From assembly GCA_005799825.1 (NCBI GenBank), contig SYFT01000049.1, positions 1 through 32,329 of the forward strand: a stretch of DNA of 32,329 nucleotides, given 5' to 3'. The stretch comes from Acidobacteriota bacterium (lineage in GTDB: Bacteria > Acidobacteriota > Vicinamibacteria > Vicinamibacterales > SCN-69-37). The position numbers were made by a program, and so were the translations under genes. Under the pieces are notes generated by a model that was not told where the DNA came from, searched no databases, and worked only from the letters and a program-made list of their open reading frames with translations. Positions 14,182 through 21,755 of the stretch are shown here, one piece after another. Each line of letters begins with the position of its first letter. Positions within the stretch are counted from its first letter, which is position 1.

Positions 14182-16407
14182 ATGATGAACCAAGGGGAGG
14201 CCGGTCGGCAAGCCGCACGCGCTGGTTTGTGCGCCGCCTGCCGCCATGCACGATGGATTCAGAACGACCGCGGCTCGCGGTTCCTGCGGTGCGGCTGGTC
14301 AGATACCGACCCGCGGTTCCCGAAGTTTCCCGTGCTACCTGTGCGCCACTGTAAAATACCCGCGATGCACACCATCCTGCCCGCGCGCCTCAAGCCAGGC
14401 GTGTCTTCTGGCGACATTCCTGCCCCCGTTCCACAGGCGGCCGGTTCCACCACCCTCATTCGCGGCCGCGCCCTGATCATCTGGGATTCCAAGGCGCCGG
14501 CGGGCAGCAAAAAGCTCGACGCCATCGACACCGACCAGATCACGCCGGCCACCGACTGTGTGTCAGAGAGCCTCGAGACCCTGGACGAACGGTGGAAGGC
14601 CGGCTCGTTCCGCCACCTGATGCCTGATTTTCGCGCTCGCGTGCATCGCGGCGAGACGTTCCTCATTGCCGGCGATCGTTTCGCGATCGGGTCCTCGCGC
14701 GAAATGAGCCCTGCGGGCCTCAAAGGCGTCGCCGAAGAGGTGGGGCTCGAGCTGGTCATCATCGCCGGCAACAACATGGGCGACATCTTCCGGCGCAACG
14801 CCTTCAACCTCGGCCTGCACGTGGTGCAGTGTCCCGAGGCCGTGGCCGATGCGAAGGATGGCGACGAGTTCACGTTTGATCCCGTGTCACGGGCCATTGC
14901 GAACATCACCCAGGGCAAGAGCTATGTGCCGGTGCCGCTGTCGATGAAAGAAGAGGAAATCCGTCGAGGCGGCGGCATCTTCGCTGTCGGACGCCGCGAG
15001 TTCAGACGTTCAGTGGAGGTCCTGCCCTCGCTGGACTGGGCAGACGAGGCGCTGGCCCGTGGGATGACCACCACGGAACAGATCATCTGGGCGCACCGGA
15101 TGGATCGAGATCTCACGCGCGCCGATTTCAAACCCGGCGCCACGCTCCGGGCCTATGCCGACCTGCTGCCGGCCTCCGATGGCACCGCGCCATTTTCCAT
15201 TCACACGTTCAACCAGATTACGGGCGGCCGGGTGATCGACCCGCGCCAGGCGGCCGTGGCCAACGACCACTTCGTCTTCACTGGCAAGGACGAAGACGAC
15301 AAGCAGACGTCCATCGGCCGGGCCTTCGCGAAGTTCCACGGCATGGAGAAGCCGTACTACGCCACGCCTGGCGACGGCATTTTTCATTTCTACTTTCCCG
15401 AGCAGGGGCTGGTGATGCCCGGGCAGTTTATTCCCGGAGCCGACTCGCACAGCCGTGCGTACGGAGCCTACGGCGCGGTGGGCATCGGCGTGGGGTCAAC
15501 GACCCTGGGTTTCGGATGGTCTACCGGCTACATCTACTTCACTCTGGCGAAGCAGCGCCGCGTCTCGTTTGTCGGCCGCCTCAACCCCTGGGTCGGCGGC
15601 AAGGATGTGGTGCTTGAACTGTTGCGGCGGTGGGGCGCCAAACAGTCGCAGGGCATGTCGGTGGAGTTTGTGGATGCCACGCGCCAGTTGCCGATGGTGT
15701 CGCGCAACACCATTGCGAACATGATGGCCGAGGCTGAGGCCCTCAACGGGATCTTCGCACCCGACGAAACTACGCGCGAGTGGTATCGCGCCAAAGGCAT
15801 CACCGACCTTCCCTACCCGATGGTCACGCCCGGAGCCGACGCCGTTTACGAGATCGACGAGGTGTTCGACTTGTCGGAGGTCGCCCCGATGATCGCCAAG
15901 CCGTTCAGCCCCGGTAATGCCTTCCACGCCGGAGAGGTGGCGCGCGAGCGAGTCACCTTCGACAAGGCGATGATTGGGTCGTGCACCAACGGTAGCTACG
16001 ACGACCTGCTGCAGGCCGCGCTGGTGCTGCGCGCAGCGCGAGGCCTCGGCCGCGTCAAGGCCGCCACCGAGTTCAAGGTGTTCCCCGGGAGCGGCGGCGT
16101 GGGCCGGCAGATCGAAACGGCGGACGCGCGGCTCGAAGGCGAGTCCATCGCCGACGTCTTCCGCTCCGTCGGCGCAGTCATTCGGCAGTCCTGGTGTGGC
16201 CCCTGCTTCGGTCAGGGTGAAGACGCGTTGTCGCCAGGCCAGCGGGCGATCACCTCGTTCAACCGCAACTGGCAGAATCGTATGGGCTACGGAGGCGAGG
16301 GCTTTCTCGCCTCTCCAATCGTCGTCGCCGCGTCCGCGATGCTCGGATACATGGGGGGGCCTGAAGAGTTGGGGATTTCGTGGGATCCCGCGACGTTTGC
16401 GATTTGA
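14182..16407 (+). CDS. Aconitase-superfamily hydro-lyase with LeuD-then-LeuC domain order, preceded in frame by a Cys-rich module
   Basis: The frame is open from 14137 (overlapping apaG); ATG 14182 or 14365 are realistic starts. From ATG 14365 (MHTILPARL) the protein is about 680 residues. The first 230 or so form the small swivel domain (GDRFAIGSSREMSPAG, the substrate-binding GSSR loop). The large domain follows: PGADSHSRAYGAYG, IGSCTNGSYDDL with the first cluster Cys, QSWCGPCFGQ with the C-x2-C pair, and TSFNRNWQNRMG. All three [4Fe-4S] ligands are present, so it should be an active isomerase or hydratase. The order is the reverse of AcnA and of LeuC-LeuD fusions, and resembles AcnB without its HEAT domain. 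The substrate is unknown: citrate, isopropylmalate, homocitrate-like or methylcitrate-like. TAAAAT lies 7 nt before ATG 14365. Confidence 0.8.
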   Translation: MMNQGEAGRQAARAGLCAACRHARWIQNDRGSRFLRCGWSDTDPRFPKFPVLPVRHCKIPAMHTILPARLKPGVSSGDIPAPVPQAAGSTTLIRGRALIIWDSKAPAGSKKLDAIDTDQITPATDCVSESLETLDERWKAGSFRHLMPDFRARVHRGETFLIAGDRFAIGSSREMSPAGLKGVAEEVGLELVIIAGNNMGDIFRRNAFNLGLHVVQCPEAVADAKDGDEFTFDPVSRAIANITQGKSYVPVPLSMKEEEIRRGGGIFAVGRREFRRSVEVLPSLDWADEALARGMTTTEQIIWAHRMDRDLTRADFKPGATLRAYADLLPASDGTAPFSIHTFNQITGGRVIDPRQAAVANDHFVFTGKDEDDKQTSIGRAFAKFHGMEKPYYATPGDGIFHFYFPEQGLVMPGQFIPGADSHSRAYGAYGAVGIGVGSTTLGFGWSTGYIYFTLAKQRRVSFVGRLNPWVGGKDVVLELLRRWGAKQSQGMSVEFVDATRQLPMVSRNTIANMMAEAEALNGIFAPDETTREWYRAKGITDLPYPMVTPGADAVYEIDEVFDLSEVAPMIAKPFSPGNAFHAGEVARERVTFDKAMIGSCTNGSYDDLLQAALVLRAARGLGRVKAATEFKVFPGSGGVGRQIETADARLEGESIADVFRSVGAVIRQSWCGPCFGQGEDALSPGQRAITSFNRNWQNRMGYGGEGFLASPIVVAASAMLGYMGGPEELGISWDPATFAI
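14227..14364 (+). other. Cys-rich CxxC module read in frame ahead of the aconitase-like domain
   Basis: CAACRHARWIQ, RGSRFLRCG and DPRFPKFPVLPVRHC give four cysteines (C-x2-C-x16-C-x19-C), resembling stand-alone zinc-binding proteins of about 50 residues that I recall from other genomes. No stop separates it from ATG 14365. It could be a separate small gene that lost its stop, or a real N-terminal extension. Confidence 0.45.
14352..14357 (+). promoter_or_regulatory. Putative -10 box (TAAAAT) for a leaderless start at 14365
   Basis: TAAAAT is followed by 7 nt and then ATG 14365. This supports 14365 as the functional start of the aconitase-like enzyme, with the upstream Cys-rich module as a separate reading. 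Confidence 0.4.
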
Positions 16408-16427
16408 TGTAGTAACATCACTACATC
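16406..16427. promoter_or_regulatory. Operator palindrome of the toxin-antitoxin operon
   Basis: GATGTAGT and ACTACATC form a perfect 8-bp inverted repeat around AACATC, ending at the base before the antitoxin ATG (16428). A TAACAT -10-like box (16413-16418) lies inside it. Binding by the antitoxin or the complex would block transcription, as in other autoregulated type II systems. The left end overlaps the preceding stop codon. Confidence 0.65.
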
Positions 16428-16703
16428 ATGGCAAAGTCGGGGAGGCGTACCGCCATCATTACTCTGTCGAGCCGGGATTTTAATCAACACGCCAGTGAGG
16501 CGAAGAAGGCGGCCGACAACGGGCCGGTTTTTATCACCGACCGTGGCCGTCCGGCCCATGTGCTCTTGAGCATCGAGGACTATCGCAAGTTGGTCGGAGG
16601 GCGAGTCACACTGGCCGAGGCGGTGGCGCAGCCAGGCGTGGCGGACGTCGATTTTGACCCGCCGCGCGTGGCAGGCCTCCACCGCCCTCCCGACTTGTCC
16701 TGA
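16428..16703 (+). CDS. Phd/YefM-family antitoxin
   Basis: 91 residues. The N-terminal two thirds match Phd/YefM antitoxins: TLSSRDFNQHASEAKKAADN is the DNA-binding part, and GPVFITDRGRPAHVLLSIED followed by YRKL is the family signature. The C-terminal 30 residues, rich in Asp and Pro (VADVDFDPPRVAGLHRPPDL), would wrap and inhibit the toxin. Its stop overlaps the toxin start (TGATG), which couples their translation. A perfect palindrome directly before the ATG is the likely autoregulatory operator. Confidence 0.9.
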   Translation: MAKSGRRTAIITLSSRDFNQHASEAKKAADNGPVFITDRGRPAHVLLSIEDYRKLVGGRVTLAEAVAQPGVADVDFDPPRVAGLHRPPDLS

Positions 16704-17119
16704 TGTTCCTGCTCGACACCAACGTTGTGTCGGAATTGCGGCGGCCCGACAAGGCTGACGCGCGCGTTTTGGTGTGGGCTGCCGCATCGCCGGTGGCCGA
16801 CTTCTTTCTCTCAGCGATTTCCGTGCTCGAACTGGAACTCGGCGTAGTGATGGTCGAGCGGCGGGATGAGGCACAGGGCAAAATACTGCGGGCCTGGCTG
16901 GACGGACAGATCCTGCCGCAGTTCGAGGGGCGCATTCTGCCAGTGGATACGACGGTCGCCCTTCAGTGTGCGCGGCTGCATGTGCCAGATCCGCAGTCGC
17001 ACCGTGATGCAATGATCGCCGCCACCGCGTTGGTGCACGCAATGACCGTGGCCACCAGGAACGTGTCAGACTTCGCGCCAACGGGCGTCCGGACGTTTAA
17101 TCCATGGACCGACGGCTGA
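16703..17119 (+). CDS. VapC-like PIN-domain toxin ribonuclease
   Basis: 138 residues of the PIN fold. Acidic active-site residues are in place: Asp5 (FLLDTNVVSEL), Glu43 in SVLELELG, Asp102 in HRDAMIAATA, and Asp123 in ATRNVSDF. VapC-type toxins are Mg2+-dependent RNases that cut tRNA or rRNA and stop growth when freed from the antitoxin. Pairing of a VapC with a Phd-type antitoxin is common (FitB-like group). The stop lies inside the next gene's longest reading, but that gene more likely starts at 17143. The system looks intact. Confidence 0.9.
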   Translation: MFLLDTNVVSELRRPDKADARVLVWAAASPVADFFLSAISVLELELGVVMVERRDEAQGKILRAWLDGQILPQFEGRILPVDTTVALQCARLHVPDPQSHRDAMIAATALVHAMTVATRNVSDFAPTGVRTFNPWTDG

Positions 17120-17142
17120 GGCGAATGCAAAGGGGAAACTCT

Positions 17143-19377
17143 GTGAGTGCACGCGTGATCCGGAATTGCTTCATTGGCGGCATTGCCGCATTCCTTTGCC
17201 TCTTTGGCTCATTGCCTCATTGGTTAATTAACGGAGAGCCATCCGCCGCCGGTGTCGTGTCGTTGTCCGCCGCGGTTGGGCAGTCGGACGTAGTCCTTGT
17301 CTCCGGCATGGTGATCACCTCGAACACAAGAGTAAAGCCAGGCGTCTATCGGTTGCCTGGCTCTCAAGCCAAACCGGCCGTGATAGTCCGCGGTTCAAAT
17401 ATCACGCTTGAGCTGACTGGGGTCGTAATCGAAGGAGGCGACCCCTTCGCCGATCCGGACGGCTACCTCGGTACGGGCATCGAGATTGACGGCGGCGACC
17501 GCGTCACTATCAAAGGTGGCGCTATCCGTGGCTACAAGGTCGCCATCCTCGCGCGCAAGTCGCCATTCCTGCATCTGACTGATCTGAATCTGAGCTACAA
17601 CTGGAAGCAGCGCCTTTGGTCGGGCATCGAAAAAGAGAGCCTAGTTGATTGGATGTCGTACCACAACAACGAGAAGGACGAATGGCTGCGATTCGGCGCT
17701 GCCATCTACCTCAGCGAGTGTGATGATGCGGAAATTGACCACGCGCGGGCGACGCAGGGTCAAAATGGTCTGATGGTAACGCGATCCGCGCGCCTCAAGA
17801 TCTGGAACAACGACTTTTCGTATTTGTCATCGATCGGCCTCGGGATGTATCGCACCACCGACAGCATGGTGGCGCACAACAAGTTCGACTACGCGGTGCG
17901 CGGCTACAGTCACGGCTTCTATTTCCGCGGCCAGGACTCAACCGGGATCCTGATGTACGAACAGTCCAGTCGCAATACGTTTCATCACAACTCCGCCACA
18001 CACGGCGGCGACGGCCTGTTCATGTGGGCGGGGCAGTCGACGATGGACACCGGCCAGGGCGGGGCGAATGACAACGTGTTCTTTGAGAACGACTTCAGCC
18101 ATGCGGTGGCCAACGGGATCGAGGTCACCTTTAGCAGGAACCGGTTCATCGGCAATCGTGTGGACGATTGCTGGCACGGGGTCTGGGGCGGATACAGCTA
18201 CGACACCGAGTTCCTGAATAACTCGTTCGCCGGCAACGATGAGGCCATTGCGATCGAACACGGCCAGAATATCGCCATCGCCGGCAACACCTTCAATGGC
18301 GACAAGGTGGCCCTGCGGCTCTGGGCGAACGCCACACAGGACCCGAGTTGGGGATACGCCAAGTTTCGCGACACCCGCAGCCGCGACTACCGGATCGCCA
18401 ACAACACGTTCGAGAATCACGGTTCGGTGCTCGATGTGATCAGAACCAGCGGCGTACGGCTTTCCAAGAATGCCGTGCGCGGCACCATGGGCGCGCTGAT
18501 GAAAGGCGGCTTGGATGTCGATGGGCTGCAGTGGGACGCCGCGCCGGTGACCACGACGGTTCAGCGTGAAGTGGTGCCCACTCCTGCTACGTGGTTGCCG
18601 CTTCCCGACGGCATGAACGCCCTCCTTCCCGAGGGCGCGCGACGTGGCCGCTCCACGATCATCGTGGACGAATGGGGCCCGTACGATTACCGTCATCCCA
18701 AGCTGTGGCCGGTGGGGAAGGCGACCGACCGGCCTTTAAGGCTTCGCGTGCTTGGACCGCCGGGGCAGTGGAAGCTGGTTTCCGCGCGGGGCGGGGCGGT
18801 CAACACCAGCGCCGGCGCCATAGGCGCTGAAGTCGTGGTGACACCGGCTGGTGAAGGCCTCGATCTGCGCCTCGAGTTCGAATACCTCGGCACCGAAGTG
18901 GTGGACCCGCGTGGCCGCAAGACCCCCGCAGGGCAACCCCATCGCTTCGTCTACGAACAGTTCGAGCCCGCCATCGCCTGGAACACTCGCTGGTGGACGT
19001 GGGACGAAAAGGCCGACCCACTCACGGCGCCCCAGGCGTTTGCTGACAGGCTCAATGAGCCCCCGACGAAGACCGAGGTCGTGCCCCGGTTTGACCTCAT
19101 CAGCGGCCGCCTAATGATGCCCGATCTACCCGCTGATCGGCTCGCGATGCGTGCCGAAGGCACCGTGACACTTCCGGCCGGCAACTACGAACTCGTAACT
19201 ATCACCGACGACGGCATCCGGGTGTGGCTCGGCGACAAGCTAATGCTCGAGCGTTGGGACATCCACGGTTCGGAAGTCGATCGCGTGCCCTTCACTGCCG
19301 GACGTCACCGAATCCGCCTTGAATATTTCGAGGCGACCGGCTGGGCCGAACTCAAAGTCATGATCAAACGCCGATAG
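17143..19377 (+). CDS. Exported right-handed beta-helix protein with C-terminal PA14-like domain
   Basis: About 744 residues from GTG 17143, which follows a GGGGAAA ribosome binding site; an ATG at 17104 inside the toxin gene is the longest alternative. The signal segment is FIGGIAAFLCLFGSLPHWLI. Residues about 80-450 form a parallel beta-helix of the NosD/pectate-lyase type, with repeats such as NDFSYLSSIGLGMYRTTDSM, HNKFDY, NNSFAGNDEAIAI, AGNTFNGDKVALRL and NNTFENHGSVLDVI. A beta-sandwich and a PA14-like end follow (TVTLPAGNYELVTITDDGIR, then VWLGDKLMLERWD). This suggests an extracellular carbohydrate-binding or carbohydrate-cleaving protein; catalytic residues were not identified. Part of the signal peptide is coded by an 8-bp array. 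Confidence 0.8.
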   Translation: MSARVIRNCFIGGIAAFLCLFGSLPHWLINGEPSAAGVVSLSAAVGQSDVVLVSGMVITSNTRVKPGVYRLPGSQAKPAVIVRGSNITLELTGVVIEGGDPFADPDGYLGTGIEIDGGDRVTIKGGAIRGYKVAILARKSPFLHLTDLNLSYNWKQRLWSGIEKESLVDWMSYHNNEKDEWLRFGAAIYLSECDDAEIDHARATQGQNGLMVTRSARLKIWNNDFSYLSSIGLGMYRTTDSMVAHNKFDYAVRGYSHGFYFRGQDSTGILMYEQSSRNTFHHNSATHGGDGLFMWAGQSTMDTGQGGANDNVFFENDFSHAVANGIEVTFSRNRFIGNRVDDCWHGVWGGYSYDTEFLNNSFAGNDEAIAIEHGQNIAIAGNTFNGDKVALRLWANATQDPSWGYAKFRDTRSRDYRIANNTFENHGSVLDVIRTSGVRLSKNAVRGTMGALMKGGLDVDGLQWDAAPVTTTVQREVVPTPATWLPLPDGMNALLPEGARRGRSTIIVDEWGPYDYRHPKLWPVGKATDRPLRLRVLGPPGQWKLVSARGGAVNTSAGAIGAEVVVTPAGEGLDLRLEFEYLGTEVVDPRGRKTPAGQPHRFVYEQFEPAIAWNTRWWTWDEKADPLTAPQAFADRLNEPPTKTEVVPRFDLISGRLMMPDLPADRLAMRAEGTVTLPAGNYELVTITDDGIRVWLGDKLMLERWDIHGSEVDRVPFTAGRHRIRLEYFEATGWAELKVMIKRR
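17191..17230 (-). repeat. Degenerate 8-bp-period array (CAATGRGS type), copy E, inside a signal-peptide coding region
   Basis: On the plus strand: TTCCTTTG, CCTCTTTG, GCTCATTG, CCTCATTG, GTTAATTA. Its complement is the same class as array A. It encodes FLCLFGSLPHWLI of the beta-helix protein. Confidence 0.6.
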
Positions 19378-19398
19378 TTGTTTCTTCCGCACACACCC

Positions 19399-20142
19399 AT
19401 GGAAATATTCACCTCGCCAGAACTGTTGATTGCGCTTGTCACCCTGACGTTCCTCGAGATCGTACTGGGTGTTGATAATGTCATCTTTATTTCGATCTTG
19501 TCTGGCAAGCTGCCTAAAAATCAACAGAAGCGCGCGCGTCGTGTCGGCCTGATGGCCGCCATGCTCATGCGCATCGCGCTGCTCTTTTCGCTCTCGTGGA
19601 TGGCGCGACTCACCGCGCCGCTGTTCACCATCATGTCGTTAAGCGTCTCTGGCCGTGACCTGATCCTCATCTTCGGTGGATTGTTCCTGTTGGCCAAGGC
19701 CACCTACGAGATTCACGACAAGCTGGAAGGTGAGGAAGGACATGCCACCGGGAAAGCCGCTGCGACGTTCGCCAGCGTCATTACCCAGGTCATGCTGCTC
19801 GATATAGTATTTTCGCTCGATTCGGTGATCACCGCCATTGGCATGTCCGAAAATCTGACGGTAATGGTGACCGCCGTGATACTGGCCGTCCTGGTGATGC
19901 TCCTGGCCGCCGAACCCATCTCTGATTTTGTGGAAGTTCACCCCACGGTCAAGATCCTTGCGTTATCGTTCCTGTTGCTGATTGGGTTCTCGCTTGTGGC
20001 CGATGGGCTCGGGCAGCACATCTCGAAGGGCTACATCTACTTTGCGATGGGCTTCTCGGTGTTCGTCGAATTCATCAACATCCGCATCAAGGGCCGGCGC
20101 AAGGTGAAGCCGGTCGAACTCCGGCACAACTACCCGGAGTAA
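19399..20142 (+). CDS. TerC family integral membrane protein
   Basis: 247 residues from ATG 19399 (MEIFTSPELLIALVTLTFLE); an upstream TTG at 19378 is less likely. About seven membrane segments. The two TerC signature repeats with buried acidic residues are present: LEIVLGVDNVIFISIL and LDIVFSLDSVITAIGM. A short basic cytoplasmic tail (KGRRKVKPVEL) ends the protein. TerC-family proteins such as MeeF/Alx export metals, notably Mn2+, during protein secretion; the broader family is linked to tellurium resistance. No tellurium-resistance genes or manganese riboswitch are visible here. It starts about 20 nt after the beta-helix gene. Confidence 0.92.
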   Translation: MEIFTSPELLIALVTLTFLEIVLGVDNVIFISILSGKLPKNQQKRARRVGLMAAMLMRIALLFSLSWMARLTAPLFTIMSLSVSGRDLILIFGGLFLLAKATYEIHDKLEGEEGHATGKAAATFASVITQVMLLDIVFSLDSVITAIGMSENLTVMVTAVILAVLVMLLAAEPISDFVEVHPTVKILALSFLLLIGFSLVADGLGQHISKGYIYFAMGFSVFVEFINIRIKGRRKVKPVELRHNYPE

Positions 20143-20149
20143 GCGCCTC

Positions 20150-20850
20150 GGCCTTGAAGAGCAGGCCGCGTACGTAGCTCCGGCTGGTCTTCACCAGCCT
20201 CCGCCGAGGCCATGGCGCAGATGGTCGCCGTCGAGCAGCATCGTACGGCGGCCCGCGTCGAGCTGGCGGCGTTCGACGCCACGCGCGATCGTGGTCTTGC
20301 CGGCGCTCGACATGCCTGTGAGTCACACCACGGAGGCCCGGTGACCTTGCGGGCTCTCATATGCCCTGCGTGCGATGTTCCATCCCTGCTTCGTCATCTC
20401 AGCCGACACCTGTGTGTCGGCCTGGGTTTCGCCACGCATCGTGCCCACCGCTGCAGTGGCGCTAGTCGCCGGGTCAATCAGGATAAATGAGCCCGTCGCT
20501 GAGTTGAGGCAATACGAGTGGAAGAAGATCGGGTCGGCCGTGGATGCGCCGGTCATCATGTTGCATGTATTCTCCCCATGGCCTAGCGTGTCGGCGCTGA
20601 TGAATGTGCGTCGCGGCGTGGCGACAGAGCAGTCGGCGCCGTCGATCGTGATTTTCTATTCTCGCTCGGCGCGCCGCCCGTCGATCATCCGCGTCAGGTT
20701 CCTCCGGTGCTCGCCAAGCCGCCGGCTGGCGCTCGCCACGGCCTCGAGCTGGTCCTCGAAAATGAACTTCGTATCGTAGAACAGACGCCCGATGAGCGTG
20801 CTCTGGCCGTCGTCCACGCGGCCGGCGGTGGTGAAACGAAGCAGGTCCAT
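20150..20850 (-). pseudogene. Bifunctional sulfate adenylyltransferase subunit 1/APS kinase relic (cysNC)
   Basis: From ATG 20850 the frame reads MDLLRFTTAGRVDDGQSTLI, then GRLFYDTK and FEDQLEA, the GTPase start of CysN; the Walker A Lys is replaced (DDGQST for DDGKST). A TAG at 20656-20658 interrupts it, where ERE is normally followed by QGITID. The same frame continues to NMMTGASTAD, then jumps in frame (about 20535) to the CysN C-terminus PIFFHSYCLNSATGSFILID, losing roughly 400 residues. The APS-kinase part follows: TGA at 20323-20325 in place of Trp, LTGMSSAGKTTIARGVERR, LLDGDHLRHGLG, then a stop and no further similarity. Clearly non-functional. Confidence 0.8.
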
Positions 20851-21755
20851 CAGCAATAGCCCTGCCGCTTCCGGTCTTCCATGGCGGTGTTGGACTACTG
20901 CTCGTCGGCGCGGCCGCCGCGTTAGGTCACGCGTGCCGCAGCGGTGTCCAGGATGATGTCGGCCACGCTCGATGCGGTGGATTCCGCCGCGCCTGTGCAG
21001 GTGGCGTCACCTCCGATGCGAAAACGGATTGTACGCTTCGACACGCGTTCGTCAGGTTGGATCACGATGTGCGGGGCCCGGGCCAACAGCATGCCCGATC
21101 GGTCCAACACTTCGCGCTCGTAGGCGAAACACAGATCAGGTAGCGGGATGTTTCTGGCCCCGATGTATTTCCAGATGTCGAGCTCCGTTTAGTTCGATAA
21201 CGGAAAGGCCCGGAAATGCTCACCCGGGTTCTTGCACCCGTTATACAGGTTCCACAATTCCGGCCGCTGGTTCTTCGGGTCCCACTGGCCGAAGGCGTCA
21301 CGATGCGAGAAGATACGTTCTTTCGTACGCACCTTTTCTTCATCGCGCCTCGCTCTACCAACGGCAGCATCAAGGCTCAGTTCCTTGATCGCATCAAGCA
21401 AGGTCGTGGTCTGCAGTGCGGTTCGGCTGGCAGTGGGTCCGGTTTCTTCGTAGACCCGGCTCTGGTCGATGGAGTCCTGCACCCGCCGCACCACAAGCGT
21501 GCACCCCATCTGCGCCACGAACCGGTCGCGGACGGTCAGGGTCTCAGAGAAGTTGTGGCCCGTATCGATGTGGAGCAGTGGGAACGGCACGGGGCCTGGA
21601 GCAAAAGCCTTGCGCGCGAGCCACGTGACCACGACGGAGTCCTTGCCGCCTGAAACCAGGAGAGCGAGCCGCTCAAACTGCGCCGCCACTTCTCTGAGGA
21701 CGTGAACAGCTTCGCTTTCGAGCAGCGACAGGTGTCCACGGTCTGTCTCCGACAT
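20850..21755 (-). pseudogene. cysD: Sulfate adenylyltransferase subunit 2 (cysD) with three in-frame stops
   Basis: Full CysD length (about 301 codons) in one uninterrupted frame register. LALLVSGGKDSVVVTWLARK is the PP-loop, HIDTGHNFSETLTVRD, ERIFSHRDAFGQWDPKNQRP and ELWNLYNG are typical, and the end is AMEDRKRQGYC. Stops lie at 21189-21191 (TAA where SNW is expected), 20922-20924 (TAA) and 20895-20897 (TAG). No frameshift is needed, so decay looks recent. CysD with CysN forms ATP sulfurylase, which makes APS from sulfate and ATP. The ATG directly abuts the hppA stop codon, and its TGA overlaps the cysN ATG, as in a former operon. Confidence 0.85.

Noticed and set aside
20150-21755. Stop-codon recoding (readthrough or selenocysteine) in the cys genes
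   Set aside because: All three stop codons occur, no recoding hairpin is evident, the Walker A Lys is changed, and a 400-codon deletion is present. Ordinary decay is the simpler explanation.
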